Of a stretch of 64,000 nucleotides of DNA, positions 43,101 through 57,363 are shown in pieces. This DNA is from Nautilus pompilius (taxonomy: Eukaryota; Mollusca; Cephalopoda; Nautilida; Nautilidae): contig JACATO010002730.1 in assembly GCA_018389105.1 (NCBI GenBank), forward strand, positions 4,694,501-4,758,500. Direction: 5' to 3'. A program made the position numbers and the translations under genes. The notes beneath the pieces are model-generated. The model did no database searches. It saw nothing but the letters and a program-made list of their open reading frames with translations, and had not been told where the DNA came from. Every line of letters starts with the position of its first letter. The first letter of the stretch is position 1.

Positions 43101-46100
43101 AAGCATTTTAGCATATCGACTACGGAATTGGTGATTATTTAAATGGTTAACTTAAGATGGGTTAATGGAAAAGCTCAGTTAAAGGAAACTGGAAGAGTCA
43201 AAATCTAACGATTGATCTGATTAATACTGTCCCTTTGAAATTTGAACTTGTAATTGTTGTTGTTGTTGTTTTATTTGAAGAGGCTGGCTAGATGTACTAT
43301 AAATTAAAACAGGAATTTACCACCAGCCAAATGCTTTACTGGCTAAAGAATACATTTTCTTCTCATTTACATGAAGCATATATAATGCCGATTTATTAGC
43401 TTTAAGTTTAGCTAATTTTATTTTTTGTAACATCTTTTCTACATTCCGTTATATAATAATGTACAGACGCTTATTTAAAATGTCTGCAATATTTTTTTTT
43501 TAAATTTATTTAATTTGTTTGCCTTTTGTAGTCAACAGTAACTAAAAATGCATACACTACTAGAGCACGAAAAGCTTTCTATGAATCAATCCAGCCACTA
43601 ACGTCGTGTAGACTCTTTTTCCAGTTTATTAGACGTATAACTTGTCTATTACAATGAATCGCTGGATGGCATCACATCGTATGTCATTAATGGCTTCATT
43701 TTAGCCCTAATTATCTGATCTTTTGTCTTGCTTCAAGGTGATTCTTTTGTGAGGATGTACGCCACAAATTTTTTACTTAAGAAGTATTAAACTCTGTTTT
43801 TAGACTTTAAATATAAACAATAGTAACACTAGTAAAGAAAAAAAGAAGTGATCACTAATAAAAATTCATTTATACACAACAGAAAACTAATGGAAAAATT
43901 ATAAGGAAGATTGGAACAAAAAATACAAACAATAGCATTGGATCAAAGATGATGAAAAAACCAGCAATACTTTACACGTTTTTTTATTTTTAATTTTATC
44001 TAATTGGAGTTATATGTAAGAAACAAGTTTGAAAATATTTTTGCAATCATTTAAAGGTAATAAATTACTCTAAATGTAAACTGTATCTAAACATTCCAAA
44101 ATTCATATTTTTGCTTGATGACATTTATATCAGTAAATCTTTCCAAGACAAGTATTTGAGTGTAATATAGAGTTTTATAGACACCAAGTAAGCAGTATCA
44201 ATTTGATATGTTTGGGATTGCTGATTTGATGGAATACAAAATCTGGATTAATTGGATTACTTACTGAGGGAATGTATAGTGAATTAAATCTATCAGTGCT
44301 TTCCAATGTCCACTGATTCAATTTATACCGATTGTACAACTCTACAATAAGTAAACACGTCCGCTTCAATTACTCCATGCTTTTTACCGTTTTAGTTACC
44401 CAATGATTTCAGTACTTTTGCTACTGTTTTCAAATAAACTGCTACTTTTTCAAGCAAGTATTTTCAATTTTAACGTGTAAACAACGCATTTTTTAAAGTT
44501 TTCGACGTTCCAAATCCTGTAATTTTCCCCCCACTTTCGGCTCTTTAGTTTATTTCTATTTCTTTTTTAAAAAATGGCTTCTCATTGCTACCCATCCGTA
44601 GCAGAAAACCTTTTTTTATTACTCTTTCATTAGCTCACACAGATTATTTGCAAACTTTTGTCTGTTTTGTTCCTTTTTGCACTGCGATCCAGTTACATCA
44701 GATATCTATCTTTCTTTCCTCGCTTTCACTTGGGCGTTCGTTTCATAATCGTTCTGGTTTTAAATCCTACTTTCCTTCTGTCAAGAGGCTTAAGATTATA
44801 CCTTGCAGACTCGAAGCCTTCGTTTGTTGAATTAATTATCCTTACACTTTCCTCGCTTGGCCCTTCTTTGCATGGAACTATTGCAGTGTGGAATTTAAAG
44901 TATGCTAATTAAAGATGATGATCGCTAACAATGCACTTCATTATAAAACTCAAATTACACTGGGTGTTGCTAAATTAACTGATTATTATCACTAAATTAT
45001 TATCTAATGTAAGAAAACAATATTATAGTGAAAAGCATACACAGATACACTTGTAACATGTTAAACGTCGCCATATACTTTTGTTTCCATAATTCGTACT
45101 TTTTATGACGAAAGAACCGATCAAAAAATATTAATTTTTGCCGTGTAATTTTTCTAAACGTGTTGTGTTCTTACATTTAAAGCACCCTATTCTTGTGTAA
45201 CACCGAAATCAGCATTCGTCATAAAGATATTCAGACATCCGCCACTCTAAAATGAAAGAATTTTATGATTAAAAAAAACAACAAAGGAAAGAACTAAGTC
45301 ACCGTAAAAGTACTTCTCTCGATGTAACAAGCTAATAACACTGTGCAATTTAAAAAAACAACAACAACACATTACTTATAATGGTCGGTTATTATTATAA
45401 AAAATCATGCCCGTCGTTTGCTGCTACTGACATACTGATTTTTCATCGAACACGTTAGCTGGCTCGTTAAAAACCAGCCCCACAAATATTTTAAACGTTT
45501 CATTAGTCCCTCATTCTTAATAGCGGGGCTTTTTATGTAGAACCTGCTAAATAAAGAGGGAGGATAGAACACGCTCTAATCAATGTGGGATGCTACAGTA
45601 AATGATCGGGCAGAGCATCTGTTAAAATCTTTACAAATCAGGGCGGCAGTGAGACATTTTCTGATCGAGTAGTTTCATTACTTTTGCAGCCAAGACGCCA
45701 TTTCAGGAGAATGTAAAGCAACTCTGAGAACGCTTTGTTTTCTAAAAAAAAACCAAAAGGCTTTAAGAAAAATTAACATTTTTCATATAATTTTTTTTTG
45801 GAAATACCAAATAATACGTATTCAAATAAGAATCAGTTATCACTATTAATATAATTAAACAATTCCTGCTTAAAAACATGAACAAACCAAAAATTTACAT
45901 TAATCATACACTTAATGCAGCTGTAACTGAACTACCTAACCCTTTCGTTTATTTCCTTGTATGATTGTAATAATCTAAATTTTCTTAAGGAAACCTTTTG
46001 ACCCTTTCATTAATCATGAATAAAAGTGCCGACCGCTTTTATATTGCGCTGATCGCCTATGTCTATAAATTTAAAATTTGATGGTTGAAATTAAGCAAAA

Positions 46101-46620
46101 TGTCTATAGTCATAACGACTTGTATCAGTTTTACAGTGAAAAATGTGTGATAGACTAGCTCTGCATTATTTGGTGGATTTATGCTAGTATCCAGACCTTA
46201 TTTTATCCTTTTATTTTTCACTGATATCGTTGTTTGGTGTTGACAAATCTAGCACTTAATTATTGCAAAAATTGTTTACGAAGAATAAAAAGAATTTTAC
46301 AGTGTATTTGGCATGTTTATATAATCTATATTCTATTTGTTGTTTAGGAATCAGAACACATAATCTAACTGTATTTAACAATTTTATGGGGTAGCAATAC
46401 TGTTATCGTATTACTTTGAGATATGCAAAAGTCGCTGCTACCCAAACAATTTGTACACGGAATGTGTTATCATTTGTTTTTCAGGTTCAACAACAGCATC
46501 TTTACATCAGCAAATATGAAGCATAAAGGGCTAGATCCTTCCAAGACGTTGAATTATTTGTTTCGCTAGTATGCTACAAGGATCCATCAAAAAACAATTA
46601 GTAGAACTATCCATTTTCAG
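40128..46620. other. AT-rich noncoding stretch, nothing recognised
   Basis: A GT-rich microsatellite lies at 40,301-40,326. Open frames at 41,011-41,350 and 44,585-44,912 (plus) are short and match nothing. A less AT-rich, CpG-containing block is at about 45,400-45,680. No transposon, RNA gene or splice-supported exon was recognised. Confidence 0.6.
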
Positions 46621-46670
46621 ACGTGGGTGGAAACAGGAGTGTCTTGAAAAAAAAAATCCACGCTGCCGAT
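46621..46670 (+). repeat. Fragment of the GGAAACCGGAGTACCCGGAG-type repeat
   Basis: ACGTGGGTGGAAACAGGAGT is followed by GTCTTG, a run of A, and ATCCACGCTGCC. It matches the two halves of the motif described at 29,291, with an A-rich expansion in the middle. Degenerate; ends not found. Confidence 0.4.
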
Positions 46671-49175
46671 GTTAGAAAAATCGAGAGGAATCTATGCTAG
46701 GAAAGTACGCCAAGCCGATTCATTCCCAAACTCAGGCCCTTAAACATAGTAGTCCAGAAGAGCAGCTACCGGAGCCCCGCATCGCCCAGTTCACTTTAAG
46801 AGATTATAATAACATACATAAGCAGTTTACAACCGTGAGCATTAAAAGTGGCACTGTTTATCTTTAATTACTTTTTTAATATACTGAAGTAATCATTTTT
46901 GATTTTATAACACTTTGGAAAATTTATAAAATAAGTTGGTGTTGAGAAATTCAATGGTGCAGAAGTGTATCGCTATGGAAGTGTCGTATTGCAAGGCGTC
47001 AGTGATTTTTCACGTTTGTTGATTTCCTCCCACAGGCGTACAGTTGGCAGTAGGTCTGTTGATGGTACAGACTACACCATGTTTTACAAAACATTGCTGT
47101 TCAACGTATTATTTATAACAATGTTTATGGTTATTCATTCTACTGTAACATGGAAACTTGCATACCAGACAGAATAACATGTCCGTGAAGGCTTTTGCGA
47201 TAGTCTTCCTTGCTTATTTTCTCTTTTAATTATATAAATATCTCTAGGTCTTTTTACGCCAAACGGGTCTGGATCACGAGACAAACAGCTAGCTCTACAC
47301 GCGACACAGTAATTAACCAGGTGTTCACCAATCTGTCGCTAAGTAACTATACTCTCCATGGAATTGAACAACTTAAGATTTTATTCATCTGAGCATATCC
47401 TCTTGGCACCTCTCGAGAACCAACTTATTTTAATTTTGCTTACTGTAGATTTTAGCTATATTCGCAGCCCATACTAAAGGAATTTTTATGGCTACACAGC
47501 AGATTAGTTCAACAGTTCACGACAACACTTTACTACGGAAACAGACATTGAGTTTTCTCTGCTCGTTGTCTTAATATCATATCAGTCGCTCGTGCTTAAT
47601 TATATTTTTGTCGTATCTCTTTAATGGCAGAATTTATTCCCAGAAATATTTTATTTTGAAATTCCAACGAACACCTATTTTGAATATGGCTGGTCATTTA
47701 GTAATTTCTTTTTCCGGGTATTATTTAAATAATTTAAGTACACGTGAAATCTGTGCTTCAAAACCAATTTGCTTTGTGCATGTCGTGTGGGACACCGCCG
47801 CCGCTTTCGGCAGTCCAGACATTTTCCTAGTTAGTAGTAAAAGTTCCAGATGTCTTTCTCCCTCTGGTACTTAAATCAACCACTCGGAGTCAGTTGGTTG
47901 CCAGTTCATGTACCAATCAAGTAACAGAAGAAATCCTTCACGACTGAGTTGTTTCCTCGGTGTTCGCTGCATCAACAGTTACACATGGCTATTTTGATAA
48001 ACAGAAAATTTATGTTAAACAAATCAGTTTATATTATTTTTCTAATTATTCTTCAAGTTCTTTCCCATTATTCATGCAAAATCGGCCGTTAAAATTTTAA
48101 AAGTAAACCATGAAATTAAATTTTTTTTCTACAAGTCGGCCTTTTATTGCAAATATTTGCGCGGCAGTGTACACAGTGTTCTTCACCCAGGAATCTCAAG
48201 TATGAAATAATTGGTGTAATCATAGTGTGATAATAAGATTTAGTAAATATTTAATAATTTAATGAGTATATTGTTCACTAAAGAGAATAAAAGATTTCAT
48301 TTTATAATAATCTTTTTTTATCAATTTTTCCTTGTTTTTAAGATAGCGTTTTAATACAATAAAATCGGAAAATGTATTGGATTATTACTTCATTAGTTGT
48401 TGGCATGAATATTTAACATATATAAGAGAACTTTATAAAATCCATTATAAACATTTAATAAAATTTTTATAAAATTATGTACACCACTATTTAATGAAAT
48501 AAAATTAGGAATTACTTTAAATAATTGGAGCATAAACGACGAATAAATGAAAAATGTAAGTAAACGAATTATACATTTTTCATGTAAAAATTACAAATTA
48601 CAAATTGAAAATGCATTTTCCAAAATATGCGTAAATTTGATTTCATTACGAAAATATTTTTTGCACAAAAGATAATTACTAATGAGATAAATTATCAAAT
48701 AAAATAAGTACTATCATTTCCCAATTAAATGTATAACAAATTGATTGGCCTTATTTAATTATCATATGAAATGGATATATCCAGTAACGTAACAGAAAAC
48801 GAGCTTTAAATATATATTTGACTACTTAAAAAAAATTTACTCTCTCCTATTCACATTTTTAAAATTACAATCTTTCCGGAAAAAAATCTAAAAGAATATT
48901 TTCAGATATATGTGAGTAATTTACCTTTAATTGAAGTGACAAAAACATAATAACTGCTTTTGCTTTTGTTTTAATAGTTATTAAAATAAAAATATTCTTT
49001 ATGCACACAAAAAATGAATAAAAATAAAATACGTTTCTATTTTCGCGTCAACGTAAAGAAAAATGTCTAATCTGAGATATATCTTTCCTGTAGGTTTTCT
49101 GTATCAGATAGATATTCCTCGATGCAGGTAGTGCGATGTATCTCATGTGTTTTCAGTTTTCTTACTAAATCCAGC
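46671..49175. other. AT-rich noncoding stretch, nothing recognised
   Basis: Short open frames at 46,965-47,177 and 47,608-47,874 (plus) have no recognised product. 48,000-49,000 is very AT-rich. Confidence 0.6.
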
Positions 49176-49252
49176 AGGATGCATGGTAGTTTAATGGTTC
49201 GTTCACTGGATGACTAAGGTCGCGGGACAAGTTCGCTTTCGGTGGAGATCCG
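49176..49252 (+). repeat. tRNA-derived sequence (SINE head or tRNA pseudogene)
   Basis: GGATGCATGGTAGTTTAATG contains an A-box-like TAGTTTAATGGT (about 49,188-49,199; 11 of 12 positions fit TRGYNNARNNGG). About 35 bases later, AAGTTCGCTTTC (49,229-49,240) resembles a B box (about 8 of 11). The spacing fits a tRNA, and the 5' part recalls tRNA-Gly/Asp. The stems do not pair convincingly, so I call it tRNA-derived and not a functional tRNA. Confidence 0.4.
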
Positions 49253-52200
49253 CTTATTATGGCAAACTTAGAAAATTAAATACACCATTGAGTAGTAACG
49301 ACTGATCTTACAGACTGACATATATATTGCTAAGTTGATCGGAAATCCAGAAAACAGGCATGTAAGGTCATTCTACTTACTAGATAAAACTTGGCTCACT
49401 TTTTACAGGAGGTTATGTTGTTACAGTGCCACTACGTCCCGATAAAATGTGCAGAAGAACTATAAAACTGCTGGTGTTTCTGTTCATTCTCATCGACAAT
49501 ATGGGGTCCGATTTCCAGAGCCGCTTTGAATTGCCTCACTCAGTGCGTAGCATTATTTTAGTTGTATTTCACGAAATATAGAATTAATTCTTGACAACCA
49601 CTGCTGGGAATTACACGTGTAGATACAACACTCGATTGAATAGTTTACTATTTATTCGGTAAATAAACAGTCTTTTTCTTATACCATGGGTTTCCAAGAT
49701 CGATCTTTAAATATAGACTTTTATAATTTCTTTAAAATATTTTCAGTTACCACATATTATAGATTATTTAAATGATAACTGTACGTAGATTTTCAAACTA
49801 AAGACATAAAATAAAGTAAATACTAGAATCATTTGAAACTATTGTTGTTGTTTTTTATTTTGTACAACATTATATTCCTTCTAAGCAAAAAGAAACTTTC
49901 AAAATCGCAGAGGTACATGAAATGCTTTTCTTGAAAGAAAATCAACAGTAAAATATAGTCATTTTTTTAAAAAACTAAGCAAACTCAAAACAAATTTTAT
50001 CATATATATATATATGATCTAGAAGCAATTTTAAGTGAAGATATTGAGGGTATGATGCTTTTATAAAAACCAAAGTTGTAATTAACTTAAACAACTGCAT
50101 TTCAATTAATGAGATTCAAAATTTTAATTTTCATTGATGTTTGTTACTTTAATTTTTCTATATTTATTGAATCATCCGATGATATGATTTGTCGTGTAGC
50201 TGTTTGAAAGTAAATAATTTAGTTTTTTTTTCACAAACATTTTAAAATCAGAAAATTCAAATAAATCTACATATTGATGTTTACCCAATATTTTTGTATT
50301 AATTAAAATATCCTTTTCATTTTAATAAATCTGTTTTTCAATCAAACAGCACCGGAGAATCGTTAAACAAAATTAGAATTTAACTATTCATTGTTTGATA
50401 AAAATTAACGATTTTATAATTTCAAATATACTCAGCTGATTAAAATAGGAACATCAGCAAATGCTTTAAAGTTTTATTTAATTCAAAATTTTATGTTAGT
50501 AAAAATAGTAAATTCTTCTCATGACTATTAATTCCAGAGTTTGTTTTTTATGTTTGAATAATTAAGAATTCACATTCCACAAACAAATAATATCTTAAAT
50601 TTTAAATTAGAATATTCGTAGAAATAGCACACAGTCCAGTAGTAGCGACCTTGGATGACCAGGCGTAGGGGCTCATTTTGTTGTTTCCTTGGTCACTTAA
50701 TGGTCTGTTTTCCCAAACGTTTAGTCAGTGGGAACTTTACGTGCTAACTTAGATCCGTCCAATGCTAAAAAAAGAAAAATATCTATCAGGCTTGATAATC
50801 AACTTCAAAAGGTTAAATTACACTGTATACATACGCTGAAACTGGAACCAAACATTACTGTACTGCAAGAATTGTGCTTATATTTTGTCGTTTTCCCTAT
50901 TTCAATCAACTGCTCAGATTGGGGCTCAAAAATAATAGCCGGCCGGTGACCGAGAGCGCGTTGCACAGGAGCAATAACCAGCACAGAGGGTCTGGTGAAC
51001 ACCAAATTGGACCAAACTACTGAAAGACCCTAATAGAAATCCTCGGCTTCGATGTTGAAAGAAACCCACGCCGACTAACTTTCCTAGAGCAGGTAGTAAA
51101 AAGCGCACATGTTGAGGAGGTTGCCAAAATAGGTCCTGGCCCGTATGGGAGATCGAAACCTGACCGCCAGCTGTGGCAAAAGCAGGAAAAGTTTTCTTGT
51201 AAGACCTTTTTTGGATAATTTTTAAGAAAAAGGAAAATTCATTAACAGCGTCAATATTAAATCTAGAATTTCTTTCTTTTCGTCTTTGCAAATTCTTCTT
51301 TTCCAGATTTCGAGGAAATCAAGATTAACTCGATAAAGTGCGGGAAGATGTTAAGAAAGAAATACATCATGCCTTCGATAAGCATACTTTTATTGTTATG
51401 TTCCATTTCATAATAATAAAATAAATCCAGAATGCTTTAGTGTGTATTTTTAATTGAGGAAACAAATAAAATGAAGTCTACTACATCAACAGCACTATAT
51501 TTGACGTCAGTAAATTCCGTCCAAAAGTGTAATCAAACACAAAGCCTCTCTCGAGCGTATTTTTAACTCCGAAATACATTTTAAGAAAAACACGCTGAGG
51601 GTATATTACGCGACAGAGTGAAAGCACTGGTGCTATTTATTAAAACTGCAAAAGCGAAAGTATAGCGAGGTTAAACGTCAGCCGGGTGTCTCAGTAGAAA
51701 ATAGCGTATGCTGTTTTTTTCATCAGTTTTTCTTTTCCTTTGTCTGACTGAAATCCGTTTTCCTAAAATGAGGAAAAAACACCAGCAGCAGAAACATTTA
51801 AGTAACTTAACGTCGTATGTTGACGCGTGACGGTATGGTGTTCTCCGCTGAAATTCAGCAGAGAGACCATCTTACAAAATGACGGGCCACGGAGTGAAGC
51901 CGGTTTCTTTCTTCTTTTTACGAAACATCAGGCTTGTGAATCAATGAATTGTTTATGATCCCAATCAACCTCGTGTTTGCAATAGCAATGAATTTCGAGA
52001 GCTGGATTTATCTGTGACAAGATAAAACAACCCTTTATACGTTACGTCCCGTTGTTCCTCTTTATATCCATGACACCCCATTTCTCTCGAATAGCCGGCG
52101 TCTGCACGAGTTTGTGATCCTGGAATTAATTTAAGGGCCAACACAAGAAAGGTTTCACCCTTGCTACAAATCATCCTAGCATGCTGTCGCAAGGTCGTCC

Positions 52201-52950
52201 TTGAACAATGGAGGAGAGGCTTCAGTAAAAGAACTCATCCATCTATCTGCCATGACTCTGCGTCTGTGACTCGTGCCAAATGTTCTGCGTACATAAATTC
52301 TAAATCAGGCGTGGTGGTCACAGTTTTTATGATCCCAACAAGTCTTTATTCCGCAAGTATTTTGAACATAATGGAATTATAATCTAGCAAGTAATAAATG
52401 ACACGCGAGCCCCCACGTACACACAGACATACACAAAGATGAACTTTTTAAAATCTAACTGAAAAACCTGCATATGTTAATTTGATTGATGCATTGCAAA
52501 TGATAAATGCGCACTGCAGCGACCATTGCGTATAAAGTTTTAACCCATAACTCACCATTACGATATTATAATTGTAAACTATTTATCCTTCAGATATCGT
52601 GAGTATAATTCTCCATCACAGCATCGTCAATATTTTTTACCAAATCATTAATTGAGATCACATACAACATGAAACAAATGACGTCGAAAAGAAAACAATT
52701 CTAACTTATTTATACCAGAAATATGCATAAATAATGTCTCTGAGAAATATATATATAAGACCTAGTTTGGCTAAAATTATTTTTTAACGTTTACATGTTA
52801 TAAAGTAAGTAAGTCAAAGAAAGCTAAAGTATTTAATCCTTTTCTGCCTAAATGTGAATGCAGAAAATTTTCTTTAACATTTAAAGATCTGGCATCAATA
52901 ATTTTACTTGAGCAAACGATCTCTTACATATACTACATGTCGCCAAGATA
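49253..52950. other. Noncoding stretch, partly less AT-rich
   Basis: 50,640-51,290 and 51,540-52,330 are less AT-rich and have open frames on both strands (for example 50,926-51,291 and 51,965-52,192 minus) that I cannot assign. An AAAGAAACCCACGCCGAC string at about 51,059-51,076 resembles the tail half of the dispersed repeat seen at 29,291. A (TA)n run lies at 50,002-50,015. Confidence 0.5.
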
Positions 52951-52951
52951 A

Positions 52952-53034
<83 letters not shown>
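52951..53034. repeat. (AAT)n microsatellite
   Basis: About 28 uninterrupted trinucleotide units; the complementary class of the TTA array at 36.5 kb. Confidence 0.98.
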
Positions 53035-53035
<1 letters not shown>

Positions 53036-55900
53036 GGTGTCTGAATAAATGTGATAAATTTTTTTTAAAAATATGAGGTCGACATTTAAAAACGTTTGCC
53101 GTTGTATTTCTTCATAATCTGGCGAAATACTCTTTGCTGTATGTATTAATAAAGATACATTGATAGTGTCCGATATTGTCTTCTAGACAGAAGATCACTT
53201 AATACTGATTTTAGGATTTTTAAATAAATTTATATAAATAAATAGAAAAAAATCTAATATTTCAAAATCAAACGCAATATCTAAATTTAGAAAATAACAA
53301 CCGAATAAAAATAGATAAGATTTTGAAAGCCTCCCTCTGTTCATTTAACTTCAATTGCAGATTTCTTTTACTAAACTAAATCACCACTTATTAAAATTAT
53401 CTCCCTTTTGCATTATAACTTTTCTCTCAGATGCATTCTAGTTCTTTTATACAATTGAAAACATATAGTTAAAGTCCAAACTGAACTACGCATATATAAA
53501 ATTAACTGTCATTTAATTCACCAATGCTACTATAAACGCCCATCGTTATTTTAATATGAGCTGAAAATTAAAGGTACGGCGCTGAAAGTCTGAGTTTTAA
53601 AAGAATTTTATTTGCACCAAATTCTTTGAACCAAAAATGTCAGAAACAGCAGAAAAAATCACATTTGTAATACTGTATCAGCCCCTTTACCGAGTTGCAG
53701 GACTTGACTTGTATTTCAAAATATTAAAGACTATTTATTACACATTTCATATTTTAACTTGAGTCACTAAATCTGAAAGCAAAGAGGTTTGAAGAAAAAA
53801 TGTTATAAACGAAAACGATGAAAGGGATCATCATGTTTCTGTGATAGCTGCCAGTTAGAGAGAACAGACGAATGAGAAGCGGAAGACGAAAAGTGTTTGC
53901 AATGTCATTATTTGGAAGTACGCAAGTCGGTGCCTCTCTGTTCCTCGAAAATAAATCACAGCAATTTTATCAGAAAAACAGAGTAGACGTCTTCTCCACT
54001 AAGCATAGTAATCGGATTGGTATAGACAAAGTTGTTCGCCATGCCTGTATTCTTTCCTTTGGCACTTACTGCTTTCTCCACTTATTTATATTCTTGCGTT
54101 TATTATTTAAACTATTTTTTCTTTCGATCAAAATTCTCTGCTGATTCAAATATGTAGGTACGCTGCGAAAGACATCATTTACAGCTGATAAAATTCATTA
54201 TTAACATTATCAAACAGCAACAGCTGAAAAAATAATTAGAAGAATAAAACTACATGGTTAATATTTAAAAAAAAAAAAACAAACAAAATTTTCACTATAA
54301 CTAAACCTTTAGTATTTAAATGATACCGGTAAAGAGCGTAGCATTCTTGTTGTTTTCTATCTTAAACCTTCGTTAGCTCGTTTCAGATTGACTGTTTTTT
54401 TAGATTTTAACTTTCTGGTCACTAGCAAAGTTTTTGGGCGGATATTTTGAAATTTCTAATAAATGTAAATCGCTCTAAAAGCGAAAGGAAGTTTTGCTTT
54501 CAACCAGGATTATTCACTTGTACCACTGTTTCTTCTTGAACGACAAAAATCACGCTGCAACCAAGGTGGCTGTGGCGACAGCAGCTCTGGTAGAAATGCA
54601 CAGTGAACCAACTAGTACCTTCCACTACTGAACTTTTCAGTTTCATTTAAATCTAGTTATAGACAAACGCCTTTTAGATGTGGACATTTTTATGACTGCC
54701 CGTCACCACAGATCTGTTCTGTTTTTTTTTAATTGTTTGTTAGAAATTTAATTCGCATCGCCATATTTCAATTTACAGATACCACTAGTGGTTGCAGTGG
54801 TTGTAAATCTAGTACTCTACTCGATCTACCATGTCCAAGTGTTTAATTTTCACTGAAGGAGGTTAGCAAAAGAAAAATAGGGTTAAAGGTGTATCTTATA
54901 ATTTCACGATTTTCTTATTGCAGCAAAAGCATTGTTTTAAAAAATCATTGTTTCAAAAATTAAACGAGTCTTATATTTGAAGGGGCCAACGCAAAACTTA
55001 AGGTAGCCAGAGTTATACTCAAGACAGTATATTCGATCTTGCCTTGCACCAACTCTTAGGATCTGATATGAATTTTGAAACCCCACTAGATGCACGAAAG
55101 TTTTCAATGTTTTTTCCCTAAAAAAATTATGCAATAAATTCCCTGGTATTCCCATGAGATAATTCTGAGATTATTATTTTTTTTTGGAATATAAGCCAAA
55201 ATTGAGTATAGAAAATATTTGGAGTGGAACTATAGTTTTAACAGCCACTCTTCTAGCTTCAGATATCTGGAAGACAAGCATAGCTACCAGAATACCTAAA
55301 CAAATTACGGACTCATCAGATCCAATGCATTACAAATAAATATCCTATAATTTAAAAGTTTCAAAAGCTCTAATCATGCATATTACCGTCATATTAAAAT
55401 TTTCTTAACAAGAAAAAAAAATGGCCTATCTTTACTTGCATCAACACGAAAGTTAGCTTTGATAATGATCTCATGCACGTGCCATCAGCCTACCAAACTG
55501 CTTTCAATTTGTCTTAATTGATAATCGATGTACTGCTGAGATTAATCTATCCCATATCATGTAACAGAGTTCGTGCTCTTCAGTTTCATTGTAAAACAAC
55601 TAGAAACCAGTTAAGAGTTCTCTGTTTATCAGTTGCTGTTGTCTTTTATTTTATAATTAGATTTGCTTCTTGTTACAAAAAAAATCACTAACATAGAGTT
55701 TATTTCAAAGTTTTAGCCAAGTAAAATAGTTAGATAATGTCCACTTTAATTATTATTAATATAGAAAAAGAGAATGACGTCCCGGACCTTCTCTCGCCCA
55801 CAGCAACTCATCGGATCACGTGATTTTCCGAATTCCGTCCGTGTAGTTGCGCAGATTGGGGACGCAGAAAAATGTCCTACAAGAACCTTTTCATTTTAAA
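53035..55900. other. AT-rich noncoding stretch, nothing recognised
   Basis: Open frames at 53,872-54,144 (plus) and 54,937-55,155 (minus) match nothing I know. A palindromic TCACGTGA lies near 55,816-55,823. Confidence 0.6.
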
Positions 55901-55936
55901 CGTGGGAGGAAACCATAGTATCCCGAAGCCCATGGA
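55901..55936 (+). repeat. Fragment of the GGAAACCGGAGTACCCGGAG-type repeat
   Basis: CGTGGGAGGAAACCATAGTA followed by TCCCGAAGCCCATGG matches the same motif as at 29,291 with several substitutions. Ends not found. Confidence 0.4.
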
Positions 55937-56359
55937 TGCAGCAATTTGATCTCATAAGTATACGTTTCTTTCTTAGGAAAATTAGTTTTTTTCTTAATCT
56001 TGATTTAGCCAATAATTGTAAAATTAAATTATAATGCTTAATTTTCTCAAATAAATTATATTACAAATATATTAATTTAATTGATATTTTTATTTGAACG
56101 TTAATTGTGCAGAATCGTCTAATTATTACTTACTCAGATATGTTTGCCAAAAGTATGGGCGCAGAATTGCATACGACCTGCCTGCAGCATCTTCTGAATC
56201 TCTTGCAAGTCTCACAAAATAAAGAGCTATATACTGGATAGATTGTTCCTTTTATAATCTTAATGTAATTTTCCCTTTAAAAAACTGCATATAATTCATA
56301 ATGTGCTTAGTTCTAATCACACAAGATGAGAAATCTTCCTACATAGGAAATTTCTTTCA

Positions 56360-56362
<3 letters not shown>
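55937..56362. other. AT-rich noncoding spacer
   Basis: Nothing recognised before the TG microsatellite. Confidence 0.6.
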
Positions 56363-56400
<38 letters not shown>

Positions 56401-56414
56401 GTGTGTGTGTGTGT
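56363..56414. repeat. (TG)n microsatellite
   Basis: About 25 TG units with a single CTG interruption at about 56,396-56,398. Confidence 0.97.
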
Positions 56415-57363
56415 TCTCGCGTGCATTATTGACTGTCACTGCAGTAATGAAGTGGTATTCTCAGCGAAGAAGTTTGTAACTTCTTTCCAACAAGAAACGA
56501 AAAATTAGATTTCAGCCGTGTTTCTGGTGATGGAGTTTCTTCCAATTCTCCAGCGATCCCCATTCTTTGTAAGGCTTCAGCTTCCCAACAATGCATTCCC
56601 TCCAACCTTTATCGAATTTCATGCTGCCAGGGCTTCTAATTTCGTGGAAGAAAAGTCGATACCGTTCCCCAGACTTCGCTGAAATAGAAACAAACCAAAA
56701 AAAAAAAAAAAAATTGAAAACCAACTTTAGAAAATCTGAAGCATTTAAACAATGGCTCATCTGTTAGAAGTATTGGAAATGTTTTATCATTGCTGAAATA
56801 TATACATTTTGGCGAAATTAATAATGATAATGTTTTTTTTTTAAAAAAAGGACGAAGTGTCACATTTACTCAATTGCTGTCACAAACAACCAAAGGTCCA
56901 TCTTCACAAGGTATTTACTACTTTGGGTATTTAATGTCATGTAAAGACAGGCCATCTAGTCCGTTTCAAGATGAAATATTAGAGAGAAAATGAAAGCGGG
57001 TTCTCGATAATTTAGAGCCTACCAAGCTCCGCATCAAAACTTTTATGACAGGACCCAAAACTATTAAACAAAGTTGAAATCTAATGTTTACAGCGGGAGG
57101 CTCATCGGTGAAGAACAGTATGATGACCGTTAATAAGCAAGCACATCAAAAACAAAAACAAATTTTGTTTTTTTTTTAAATTAAACAATAAGTTCATACC
57201 GAAATGTTATCATAGACATACATAATAATACAAAGCAAATTAAATATTAATACTTTATAAATAATTTTTGTTTAAAAAAATAAATATCACAGGAGTAAGA
57301 CACATAATAAGCATAAATTAAACCGAATTTCTTACAATATCTACTTAAAGAGACTAATACATT
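56415..57363. other. AT-rich noncoding stretch
   Basis: A poly-A of about 17 lies near 56,697-56,713. The minus-strand frames at 56,512-56,863 are Phe-rich because of it. No terminal repeat of the neighbouring hAT remnant was identified. Confidence 0.55.
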
